Position numbers and translations under genes: made by a program | Notes under the pieces: generated by a model | Database searches by the model: none | What the model was told of the DNA's origin: nothing | Seen by the model: the letters and a program-made list of their open reading frames with translations, nothing else | Shown: one piece after another, positions 11,461-22,232 of the stretch | Layout: each line of letters opens with the position of its first letter | Position numbering within the stretch: position 1 is the stretch's first letter | DNA from: Aquilaria yunnanensis | Lineage: Eukaryota; Streptophyta; Magnoliopsida; Malvales; Thymelaeaceae | Assembly: GCA_039654915.1 (NCBI GenBank) | Contig: CM077594.1 | Location: forward strand, 87,744,893-87,808,892 | Reading direction: 5' to 3' | Length of the DNA stretch: 64,000 bases

Positions 11461-11850
11461 ATTATAGCCTTATGAAACTGGGTGAGCAGTCTAGAGAAGC
11501 TCCACTACAAACAAGTTACTCCTAATAATTATTAGGCGTGGATTTACCGAAAATTATTAATAAGTGTTTATTATTAATTATTTTTATATATAATGAATAC
11601 TATCACTCAACGTATATATGAACTGAAATCCTATAATTCAAGAATCAAAAAATTCATTTTTAAATTTTTTCTAAAAGGTAAATATGTTTTATTTTTGTAT
11701 CTTTTCAGATTGATAAGAAAAAAAAGTTTATTATTAATGAGAAGGTGAATAAAGTTATTTTTTTGATAAATAAAATATTATCTCCAAATAATTAGTTTTA
11801 TAAAAAAAATGAGCTAAGTAAAAAAAAAAAAAGAGTAATAACCGCTTTTC
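11455..11850. repeat. AT-rich flank, second copy of 9888-10330
   Basis: The partner of the 9888-10330 block, with the same segment order. It has an internal A-rich expansion near 11817 and lacks the middle portion present at 10300-10730. Confidence 0.7.
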
Positions 11851-12157
11851 TGGTAATCCTTCTATATATGCTTGTTGATATAAATTTTACTTATTATTTA
11901 TCTATAGGTGGAGAAAAATACAAATATTTACCTTTTTTATTATAATCAATTTACTAATATTTTGGGTAGTATTAATTAAAAGTGGAGGGCAAATTCTGTG
12001 TCCGCGTCAAAGATGGTGCTTTTATACAGGTTAGTCATTGGCCCAAAGTCTACCCAATGATGTTCAAACTTTAAATTGTTTATAAACTTAAGTACCCAAA
12101 AAAATGCTTATAACCTAACTATGTGAACAAAAAATGGTTGTATATCCTAAATTAATA

Positions 12158-12398
12158 TTCTCTTCGTTTCACATTAATTTACCCTTTATCTTTTTTAACT
12201 GAAGTTTGACTTAAATATATTCATATTAATATGTATTAAAAAAATTTAAAAAATAATATTTAAAAACTATAATCTTTAAAGTTTAATTTTTATATAAAAT
12301 ATTTATATTTTTATAATAAATTTTAAAATAAATAAAATTATAAATTAATTACTGTAAATAATAAAATGATCAATTTTTGTGAAACGAATTAAGTAGTT
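12158..12398. mobile_element. Stowaway-like MITE (degenerate)
   Basis: The left end reads CTCTTCGTTTCACATTAATT. The reverse complement of the right end carries the similar TTCGTTTCACAAAAATTGAT. The interior is AT-rich, about 240 bases long, and non-coding. The ends resemble the grass/dicot Stowaway consensus CTCCCTTCGTTTCAC; the flanking TA dinucleotides are not fully clear. Confidence 0.5.
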
Positions 12399-12584
12399 TT
12401 TTCCCCAGAAATCATGCCTTCAATATATATTAACCAATAAACGGTCAAATACTGGTTGTTGAATCGGTTAACAATGTGACTCTTAGCCAAAATATTCCTG
12501 ACTCTTGAATATTGATATATCATTTACCTTATAGATATAAAATGAGGTATTGGTGACCCGCAGTTTGTAGCAGATATTTTTTTT

Positions 12585-12905
12585 AATAAATTTAGAATTA
12601 AAATAAATTTTTCATAATATGTAATTAAAAATTTCTCACTCATAAATTCAGGTGAACCAATTAAAATTTTTCTTTATTTCAATTTTGAATTGGCTCTCTT
12701 TTTTGTTATAATCTTATCATTAAAATGACTAGTTATGATTAAAACACAACACTGTGAAATAAAACAATGTATATATTTTAAAATGATGTATATTTTTTAT
12801 TAAAAATAATTTACTAAAAATTTTGATCTCTTATTAACTCACACTCCAATTTTTAATATTGATAAAAAATTTATCTAGAAAAATTTACTTTCAATTTTAG
12901 AAATT
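12585..12905. repeat. Repeat block copy 2 (partner of 10315-10620)
   Basis: Collinear with 10315-10620, as described there. It lies outside the 1.6-kb duplicated unit, so it records a separate or larger duplication event. Confidence 0.7.
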
Positions 12906-13421
12906 ATGGACCAAATATTTTATTAAACCACAAACCTTCAAGTAAATAATTGATGTTACAAAACTCAATCATCAATAATGAAAAAAAATTCAAAACATAA
13001 AATTGTGCTTAATTTATGTTGATCAATTAATAGCTTAACCATTAACTTAATAAAAGATAAAAGGAAAAGAAAAATTTTGACTAAAGTTGAATCAACCATG
13101 GTCAAAAGTTAGTAAATTATAATGATTAAAGTTTCATTTTTTAAAACACAAATAAATAAAAATGATGAAAAAAAATTTAGACCAGGACACAAAAAAGGAA
13201 AAAACTTTAGGCATTAAAGTTTAACAATTGACTTAATAAAGGTAAAAATGGGTTTAACTAAGAGATAAAAAATTATGGTGATCAATGTCTTACTTTAAAA
13301 GATAGTATATGAAGAAAACAAAAAAAAAGGTTAGGGATTGAGAGAGCAAATAGAAAAAATCTAGTTAAATGGTGATTAAATTTAGGGACACAAAATAATA
13401 GATGAAAAATGATCGAAGCAA
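12906..13421. other. AT-rich non-coding spacer
   Basis: AT-rich sequence with short repeated phrases such as AACTTAATAAAAGATAAAA and AACTTAATAAAGGTAAAAA. No open frame, RNA gene or transposon end was recognised. Confidence 0.4.
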
Positions 13422-13430
13422 TTTCATTAA

Positions 13431-14606
13431 GGCCAAAATGTGCTTATGATCCTCCAACTTGACAAACTCGAGCGAGTTAGTCCTTTTTGTTTGACTCAGT
13501 GCGAGTTACTCCCCCAACTTTCCGGATTAAGCGTGTCAGTCCCTAAAGTTTGCCTAACTAAACGGTTTAGTCCATCACCTAACGAAAAGCATCCAGCTCA
13601 GACTCCTTTTGACTTAACGTCGTTTCGTAGGTGAACAGGTGGATTAAAAACCTGCAAGTCCTGTGATTTTGTTTCTTTGAGCGCGAACGTCTTCGCGAAG
13701 GAGGCGGATGATGCTGCGGAAGGTGTTGACCGATTTGGGGTCTCACGATTCAGTGAAGTCTCGATGGAGTTGAGGACGGTGACGAAGGTCTCACGATGAA
13801 GTCATGATTCGGTGGAAGGTGTTGATTCGGCGAAGGTTCAAAATCTCCAAAAGTTCATCGATTCCGCGGAAGGCATTGAGGGCGGCGGAGCAAGTTTTGT
13901 GGACGGATTCATTGATGAAGAGCCCATTGATTCGGCGAGGATAGATGCGATTCGTTGATTTGGCAAGGATCGACTCAGGGAGGGTTGATGTAAGGATCAA
14001 TTCATCGATTGGTCGAGGATCGATGCAAAGTCTGTCGATTCGACGGCGAGGATAGATGCGACGATCGTCGATTTGGTGAGGATTGATGCGAGGATTGATT
14101 CATCGATTCGAAGAGTCTGTCAATTGGTCAAGGATCAATGTGAAGAGCCTGTTGATTTGGCGGCGAGGATCACTGTGAAAAAACCGCCGCCCCTAATGCC
14201 GGGAAGTTGACGGAGTCGGAGTCGGAGTCGAAGAGTGGGCCTTACCCAGGTGGGATACCCAAGGTGGTGCCCTTGATCGGGAGGGATTCGAACGTGAAGA
14301 AGAGTTCGTCGATTCAGCAGCGACGGCGAGCTTAGCAGAAACGACGATTCCAATTACCGAAATAAACCCTAAATAATGAGAGAGATGAGGCGGGATGATG
14401 TGGAAAAAATTGGCTTATGTGGCAGGACCAACTCATCACAGTTCCATGCCACATCAGCACAAATCTAACTCCATTTACTTTTCCATCCAATTTGGACGAA
14501 CTCGCTAAATTTTGCAAAGTTTGGGGACTAACTCGCACTGAGTCAAAGATAAAGGACTAACTCGTTAGAGTTAGCCAAGTTGAGGGACCAAATGCACATT
14601 TTGGCC
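13431..14606. mobile_element. Non-autonomous Mutator-like element (MULE) with 9-bp TSD
   Basis: Both ends start GGCCAAAATGTGC when read inward. The inverted similarity continues for roughly 110 bases (CTCAACTTGGCTAACTC-like, GACTCAGTGCGAGTTA). A perfect 9-bp target-site duplication, TTTCATTAA, flanks it at 13422-13430 and 14607-14615. Long TIRs with a 9-bp TSD are the signature of Mutator-like elements. The interior is richer in G and C than the surroundings and holds many degenerate copies of short phrases such as GATTCGGCGAGGAT and GAGGATCGATGC. No transposase is present. Confidence 0.9.
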
Positions 14607-14615
14607 TTTCATTAA

Positions 14616-15540
14616 CCAATTCAAATGAAACCACCAATAGAAAAAAAAATTTGATATTTATAATGCAGGATAACATTGCATAATATACATGTGTAGGTTT
14701 TTCTAGAAATAAAACATTTTAAGAATCAAGCACCCATAAGATAATGCAAATTATTGCTATTTTAACTAATCAAAACTCTGAATAAAAATCATGTAAAGCA
14801 CTTGTGCATTATGCGAATTGTGCATATGTTTCAATTAATCAAAACTTTGAATCTAACGTATCTAATTAAAACTTTGAATAAAACCATGTAAAAGAAAAAA
14901 CTTTCGGTATTTAATATAGTTAATAAAGGCATATCTCTCATTTTTATTTAAGGCTCTATCATTTAAATTTAAACAAACAATCCAAATATCTTTTTTTTTC
15001 CTAAAGTTTTGCGACAAATCACAAAAATTGGGGACCATCATGCAGAATTGTTATATGCAGGGACCAAAAGATGGATTTGACCATTCCTAGGCAAAAAAAT
15101 TGAAACATCGTTAGCTTCAGCCCTATTTTGTTGCTTTTGGCTAGTAGTCCCAAACTTTATTATCTGACGATCTTACCACCATTAACAATTAGTCTTCACC
15201 CTAGCTCATGACAAAAGGTGAAAGTAGAGGATCATTTTGGCAGATGTGAAATATTCAGTGAATAAGAGAGGCGTTTGACCATAAACCGGGAAAAGGGCAA
15301 AAAAAAAAGGGGATGTGTCAATTGAGGTACTGTTCATGAACGGTAATTTCACTTATAGATAAACAGTGAAAATCTCTCTTCTCTTGGAATATAGTTATAA
15401 TGTGTGAGCAAAATGGAAAATAAAAATAAGAGGTGAATATTATTTTGTGTTTTGGTCAATTTGGCCTACTCCACAATCCATTTTATTGGAAAAATTATTA
15501 TCTTCTTATGTAATATAGATTTGCTCTAATCCCTATAACA
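14616..15540. other. Non-coding spacer
   Basis: No gene is visible. The stretch at 15003-15090 (a GGGGACCATCATGCAGAATTG-like segment, then GCAGGGACCAAAAGATGG) resembles the degenerate sub-terminal sequence of another long-TIR element, but a matching partner end was not found. Confidence 0.4.
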
Positions 15541-15589
15541 ACAATTGTGAAAATAGCGAAAAGTACCAAATTTTCTATTTGTGAAAATA

Positions 15590-16348
15590 GCGAAAAGTAC
15601 CGAATTTTCCATTATAGTTTGGCTTCCATACCGATATACCCACTATAGTTTTCCCGGTGCTATTATGGCTATTAATGCTATAATTTGGCATCAAATTGGC
15701 TACTACTGTTAAAAATCTAACAGCAAATGTGGAAAGTTATTGGTTTTGAAATATTATGGTACTAATACAACTTTTAACAAATTTAAGAAATTTAATATAA
15801 TTTATCTTTTCCATTTTTATTTGTGTGCTAGCCACTACATGCTGGATTTGCCACCAGGTGATAGAGACAATGTCGAAGTATGTAGCATTAAATATCACTG
15901 TTTATAACAGAATAACTATCATACTTGGAATCCAATAATCAGAACCACATTGGTATTTGATGAATGAGTTTTATTTTTCGGAATTTGAGTTTTCTATAGC
16001 ATTGAAATATGGTGGCAAATTCGAAATATCATTTTTTGAGGAACTAGTGATAGATTTTGTGATGGATGGCAGTGGCCGATGAATAAAAAATAAAAAATAT
16101 AAATTACATAAAGTTTATAAAATTTGTTAAAGTTACATAAGTATATCCAAGATTTCAAAAGCAATAACTAAGCACATTTACTATTAAATTTTTAATAATT
16201 GGTGATATATTCTGTCACAAAATGAAACATTAGTAGCCAATTTGGTCCCAGACTGTAGCTTTAGTTGCCACATTGGAACCATGGAAAACTATATTGAGCA
16301 ATTCGGTCCATAAGCCAAACTATAGCAAGAAATTTGATACTTTTCCTT
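15590..16348. mobile_element. Small Mutator-like long-TIR element
   Basis: The left 150-190 bases (CGAAAAGTACCGAATTTTCC, TATAGTTTGGCTT, then AAATTGGCTACTA) correspond in order to the reverse complement of the right end (GGAAAAGTATCAAATTTC, TATAGTTTGGCTT, CAAATTGGCTACTA). The flanks GTGAAAATA (15581-15589) and ATGAAAATA (16349-16357) differ at one of nine bases and are probably the TSD. The first 35 bases or so of the left end, with the flank, are tandemly duplicated at 15546-15580. No transposase is present. Confidence 0.65.
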
Positions 16349-16357
16349 ATGAAAATA

Positions 16358-17565
16358 TGAATAGTGGTTCCTTTCACATATATGTGCACTTATCCTTCTC
16401 GTCTCCATTCGCCAACAGTTCAATTGATTCGCAAGTTAAAATTTTTGTGATGGGTTGAATGATAAATGGGGTTTTTCTTCTCTTGTGGATGTAAGATGGT
16501 TATTTCTCTATTTCTTTCCAGTTAATTTTGCGTATAGAATCCCTTTGCAATTAAACTCGAAAACACACACACATATACCCACTTAAAAGAGTAGCAATCA
16601 AATATTTTGAATTTTGTTATTTTTCACTCAACTTGTATACTAATAATTAAAATTTTATAATTTAAGAAGCCAAAAAATTATTTTTATCTTTAAAAAAAAA
16701 TAGGTAGAAACCTTGAATTTGTCGTTAATATTTTAGGATTAACGAAATCTGCTTCTACGGTTTTCTTGTCTGAATTTTTCCACCAATGTTATAGGTTGGG
16801 AGTGAATATGTCACTGACTATTGAAAAGCAAATGGAAAGCATGAAAAATAATAGATTTTCAATTCATAGAGTGATAATGCAACTGTTAAATATTTTCACA
16901 ATCCGAAAACTTTTCATTCTTTACAAATTTTGCAACAATTGTTCCTTAACTCTAGGTTAGACAGATCAGGAATCCACAAAAAATTTATGTTTTGGACAAT
17001 TATGATGTAGTCCATGAACTTTCAAATATTTATATTTCAAACACTAAAAAGTTTTATAAAATGGAACATGAAAAAATGACAAAAAAACACACATAGTCCT
17101 TGAAGCATATATAAAATTCAAGTATACACCACTTTTTAGTCTTTAGGCTCAAAATTTGAAGGAAGTGGCAAAATATATAAAATATATAAACTTTAATTTC
17201 TTTACTTTTTGCGTTGTTTAAAGTAAATATGAGAAAATTAAGAATATATTTTCTGAATTTTTACTTTTCACGAATTTTACTTTTTCACAATCTTAATTTT
17301 TATTTTTTAAGAATTTTGAGAATTTTTAAATCAAATTCCCTAATCGACTAAAATAAGTTTGAGAGCATAATACGTAAGATGTTTATAAAGAACATTCGCC
17401 AAAAAGAAAAGGCAAAAGAAAGAGAAAGAGAAAAAGAACGAGCAAACGAAAGAGGAGGAGAAAACGAAGGGTGTGGCATCGACTGAGAAAAGCAGAACAC
17501 CTAAATACGGTCGGGAGCCAATTACGGCAAGTGGGACGGCTTTAAGCATGTGCGGTGAGTCCCAC
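16358..17565. other. Non-coding spacer
   Basis: AT-rich sequence with a short CA microsatellite near 16565-16573 and a purine-rich tract at 17395-17465 (repeated AAAGAGAAAGAG). A minus-strand open frame at 17340-17603 overlaps that tract and a transposon border and has no family resemblance. Nothing else is recognised. Confidence 0.4.
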
Positions 17566-17573
17566 GCCCAACC

Positions 17574-18237
17574 CAATGTTTTCAAAGTCGAACCGTGCTT
17601 CAAACCGTTCCAGCGGGTTCAACTGATTAAACCATCAGTCCATTGTGCATTTGTATTTTTATTTTATGAATGTTAATTGTTAAGTGACTCTATTATACAC
17701 ATGAAAAAAATAGGACTAAAATGAAAATGTACAAATAATATAAGGACTGAACATATATTTGCCAAACACTATACATAACTCTTTAGTCTTTACAAACCCT
17801 AGTTTTTCTTGTGCCGCACAGCCATGCTTCCACTTCCAGCGCCTCTCTTTGCCCTTTTTCGTCTTCTTCTAACTTCTTTATTTCTTCTTTTTTTCTTTCT
17901 ATCTTATTCACTTTATTTTTTTTGTCCTCTTGATGTCTTCTCATGTTCCAGCCTTTTTTTTCAAGTCTTGTTCACTCATATGCAAAGATCCATGGGGAAG
18001 GATATTCAGAATTGGAATGGAAAAGGAAAAATTGCCTCCTTTTGTCTCAACATTTTTTTTTTCTTTTTGATAGCCGATTTCAAGCGTTTTCCAGTTTTCG
18101 GCTTTTTTGCCTGTTTCAACGGTTTTGGCTGGTTTTTGACCTGAGCTCAGTTGAGCCAAGATCCAATTCGTATAGATGGATGGTTCATGGTTGAACCGGT
18201 CAAACCATCTAGTATAGCCCGGTTTTAAATAACACTG
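17574..18237. mobile_element. Non-autonomous hAT-like element with perfect 8-bp TSD
   Basis: The ends read inward CAATGTTTTCAAA (left) and CAGTGTTATTTAAAACC (right), each followed by ACCGG/AACCG-rich sub-terminal sequence. A perfect 8-bp duplication, GCCCAACC, flanks the element at 17566-17573 and 18238-18245. An 8-bp TSD with a short CA(R)TG terminal repeat fits the hAT superfamily. The 664-bp interior is low-complexity T-rich and does not encode a transposase. Confidence 0.8.
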
Positions 18238-18480
18238 GCCCAACCAAAAGGCAAGGGGCATTTCGAGCGGAATGGTTTAGTGGCTAAGGTATGAGGAATA
18301 TTAAGTGAAAATTGGGATTAAACCTTATTTTGTCACTCTCCCTTTACAAGTTATACATGTTAGTTCGGTTGTTTTTTTAGATTCCAAAAAAGTAATTAAT
18401 TAGTTCGGTTGTGTTTTAGATTAAAAAAAAAGTAACTTTTTCACTTAAATATTTATGTATTCTCTTAACCTCATACACTT

Positions 18481-19428
18481 TGGTCAGTCGTCGAAACCGC
18501 AAAAAATAATTCTAGTATCACTAACAACTCAAAATAAATAAATTTGTAATATAGCAGTGAAAATCAGGTCGAATCCTAAGAAAAATTCTTTATTTAAAAG
18601 CTTCATAAAAGAAAACTGAAATAAAATATGGGGGTTTTCTTGAATTGAATGTTGAATTAAATTAACTGTAGAATCAAAATAAAATTAACCAATACTAAAA
18701 ATGCTCAGTTCAGGGTTGATTATTTATTCCAATCACGCAGTTGATCATAAAAAAAAAAATTCTTTTTCAATCCAAGCAAATAAACAGAACTCTTTTTAAA
18801 GCTAAAAAGAACCCAAGGAATTCAGCAAACAATAAAATTAATTAGAAAAAGCTTTAGATTAATTTCTTAATTTTGAGTAATCAGATATTGAAAAGAAATT
18901 TCTAATAAACCCAAAATTAGCATTAAGAACAATGAACAAAATTTTATTCTAGACAATAATCCAAAAGCTTGAACAATTTAATCTATTTTACTTCTCCGTA
19001 TGAACTAACAAAAAATAAAAACAATCCCAGCTAATTCAATTGCTTCTAAATCGAATTCTTCACATAAGCGTTTAAAAGAAAATCAAGCAGATTTGCAATT
19101 GCATAACAATTCAATAAGCGAGAACAGGAAAATTAATTACAATAAATCTGAATAACAAAGAAGTAAATACTTGAAATTAAAGAAAGTTTATGAAAGTAAA
19201 ATCAATCCTCACAAATGATGTTAGCGATGGAAATCATCCCTAAAACTGAACAAGAAAAATTACTCACTCATATTCGAGACAGAAAAAACACAAGTAAAAA
19301 AGAAAAGCCTAAAACTTGCTCTATATGTCTCTCCATGCGTTCTCTTCATGCTCCTTTTTATTGGCAAAAACCCCCTTCTCCAAGTAACCCCAATGTGCTA
19401 AAATAAATAAAATTTCAACTGATCAGTA
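18481..19428 (-). mobile_element. Truncated LTR (copy C) of the tRNA-Asp-primed Athila-like family
   Basis: Begins TGGTCAGTCGTCGAAACC and follows the family LTR at 35833 closely, including a GCTCAGTTCAGGGTTGATTA-like stretch. It lacks the last 600 or so bases. The LTR pair of element A abuts it at 19434, within or at the edge of this LTR. Confidence 0.7.
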
Positions 19429-19433
19429 CCTCT

Positions 19434-20987
19434 TGGTCGGTTGTCGAAACCGTAAAAAATAATTCTGGCATCACTAACAACTCAGAATAAATAAATTTGT
19501 AGTACAGCAGTAGAAACTAGGTCAAATCCCAAGGAAAAATCTTTATCTAAAAGCTTCCTGATAGAAAACTGAAATAAAAGATCGAGGGGAATTGTTTGTA
19601 ATAAAAAAAAAGAAGATAAAATAAAAAAAATGATCAGAAAACAAAAATTAAGAAACCTATCACGTAAGAAACCAACAAAACAATAAAAAATTCAAACATT
19701 GGCGTCAGTTAACATCCACCACCGAATTCCTACAACTGATCATCGATACATAGATAGATCAATCAAAACTTTGAATATTCATCGTTTGAGCTATCTTCTT
19801 ACCTCTCCTTAGTCGTAGTTAATCAGAAACAAGCGATCTAATTAACCATAACTGCTAAACAACCTAAGACAAGTGCTTTGATTTAATTTAACAATTGCAT
19901 TAAAAAATAGAGAGATCGATGAAACTAAATAACACAGATACAAGCGTCTGCATTTAATTTATTTGAATGTTCTCCCTAAGACCTTATGATTTTTGACGCA
20001 GTAAATCACTAAAACTTAGTTGCTTCACAGATTAGAGAAACCAAACAATTACAGATTTAATTTCTAACCCAGCTGCAGATTGAATTCGAATAACAACTAG
20101 TAGGCCTCCTAGTATATAAACAAAACAATCATGAAATTAATCATAGAAGAACATCCAATACTCAAAATATTAATTGATGAATAAAAATAACTTTGATTTC
20201 ACAGTGCTGAAGAATTCAAGGTTTCAGTCACCTTCAACCAAGAATAAAAAAAAAACACTAAAAAGAAAAAAAAACCAAGAAAAGAAAGAGAGTTGGCAAA
20301 GAGGGAGAGAGAGAAGGGGGGGAGGAAGGAGTTCTGGTGGCAGCCACCTTAAATACCTAAAAAAACATTAACCTAGCGTGCTAAACTTATAAAATTTCCC
20401 TAAATGTTTTATATTTTTACAAAAGTACCCCAAATAATGCTCCAGAGCAGCAGCAGCAAGTTCAATTTGAGATTCGACCTTGATATGGTCACTATTTCTC
20501 AAAATGCAAACTATGAAAGTTGTAGAGCTACTTCTTATTTTCGAAACAACACCTTAATCAAATAAAATGGACATCTACAACCAAAGATATGCCCAAAATA
20601 TCGCAACTGCTTTTAAACCAGCGGTGACTCACAAATCGCAACTTTGAAGCTGAATTTGACCCTCTTAACGTGCAAAATAGGTTCCATGGTCTGAAAGTGA
20701 TTTGTAGCTCCAGATGTTAGCTTTCCAATGAATCAAGAATCACTTGATTCCGATCTCTGTAACTGAAGATATGATTTTTCTACTAGAACATCGCCAATCT
20801 GTCAGAATACTAAAAGAACACAACCAAATTAAAACTTGTAAAATTGTAAATTAAATTTACTCTTAATCAATTGAGTCCAGATATACTCTAAGCTACAAAA
20901 CATACTTAAAATATATCTTTAAGATTCAAAATATATTAAAACATACTAAATATGAGAGAAATAAATATAATAAATATAAGCTTATCA
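19434..20987 (-). repeat. 3' LTR of element A
   Basis: Ends with TATAAGCTTATCA at 20987, next to the PPT. It is collinear with 22233-23785 over its full length, with scattered substitutions and small indels. Confidence 0.88.
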
Positions 20988-21003
20988 AATTCCCCCACAC
21001 TTA
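20988..21003 (-). promoter_or_regulatory. Polypurine tract of element A
   Basis: On the minus strand AAGTGTGGGGGAATT lies directly before the 3' LTR. This is the plus-strand primer site of the Athila/Tat-like group. Confidence 0.8.
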
Positions 21004-22152
21004 GCTTTTGCTCGTCCCTGGGCAAAACTTAAAATAGAAACATACTTTTGAGCTAAACCGAGTAAGATAATTTCACCTCCAACTTGAAAAACTTAACAAG
21101 AGGATAAGTATGCAATGTACTCGGCAATAGCAACTCAAGACTAAATAAGTCCTTGAAAACAATTTCTTCTCAAGCTAGCAACAATCACCACTGAAAATCT
21201 GAGAAAAATATCAAACTTTTGTACAAAGTAAAGAGAACAAATCAGGTAGATAAGAACTCAAAAAGCACAACCGGTCTTACTACAAACCCATGAAAAATAA
21301 GAAGTCAGTTGAGAATTTATTTATTTTTTTATTTTAACTTGATTTTTTTTTCATTTTATCTTTTTTTCGTGTTTCGCCGTTTAGTGAGTGTATAATAGGG
21401 GCTCTACTATACTTAAGCTACTAACTCGACACAACTCCAAAGTGATCTTTGACCATACTCATGTTTCTCGTACATTTTCGAGCAGTGATCGACTCTTGCC
21501 TTAGGAGAAGACCCCAACCTACTTCAATACCTAGAACAGCGAAGTAGTAAAAAAAAAAATTTTCAGCAGAATGCAACAAGTCAAACATTTTTATTTTTTT
21601 TCTCAAGTAATTCAAATCATCTATCAACCGAACAAACTGCATATTCAACTTAATAAGCTCATAATCTCACAAGATTTAAATCAATGTACTAAGTACACAA
21701 ATTTGATGAAAAAATCAGTTTCTCAAGATAAATTTTGAGAGTTGCAAAAACAAATTTTGAGAGTTGCATAAAGACCAATAAATTATTAACGCAACACTCA
21801 AGTTAAGCATTCAAGAACAAAAAAGGTGAACTCATCTAACAATTCAGATCAATACTCAAAAGTATGAATAAAAAAAATTAGTTCAAAAATTTTGAAAACA
21901 GAAAATTATGGCTCAAGTTACCTACTCCCCCACACTTAAATCAAACATTGTTTTCAATGTTCCCAATAAAAGCACAGTTGAGGAAAAGAAAAGGTACCGC
22001 CCTGAGAGGTGATTTCACAATGATTCGCAACCCAGAATTTGATTTCAGCTTGTTACTCCATATGGTTCGGTTCACCTCCAGCCTGAAAAAAGTACTGCTG
22101 ACCAAGAAAATCAATTGTGAGAATAAAAAAAATTGAAAAATAAAACCATAGC

Positions 22153-22188
<36 letters not shown>

Positions 22189-22208
22189 CTTTAACAGATA
22201 AAGAAATC
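21004..22208 (-). other. Internal remnant of element A (no coding)
   Basis: Non-coding sequence matching the region between the pol end and the PPT of element B (for example CCCACACTTAAATCAAACAT near 21930). It ends in an (ATA)n microsatellite at about 22154-22187 just before the PBS. No gag or pol codons remain. The microsatellite may sit at the deletion junction. Confidence 0.7.
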
Positions 22209-22226
22209 TCCCCGGCAACGGCGCCA
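22209..22226 (-). promoter_or_regulatory. Primer-binding site, complementary to tRNA-Asp 3' end
   Basis: The plus strand reads TCCCCGGCAACGGCGCCA, identical to the 3' end with CCA of plant tRNA-Asp(GUC). The minus-strand element therefore has the complementary PBS, starting six bases inside the 5' LTR border. tRNA-Asp priming is known for Athila-type elements. Confidence 0.88.
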
Positions 22227-22232
22227 AATTGT

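Noticed and set aside
17809..18261. Open frames on both strands in T-rich sequence
   Set aside because: They lie within the hAT-like element at 17574-18237 and are low-complexity; no domain.
22209..22226. Apparent tRNA-Asp 3' end, possible tRNA gene
   Set aside because: Only the last 18 bases match; no cloverleaf precedes it. Its position inside an LTR border makes it a primer-binding site.
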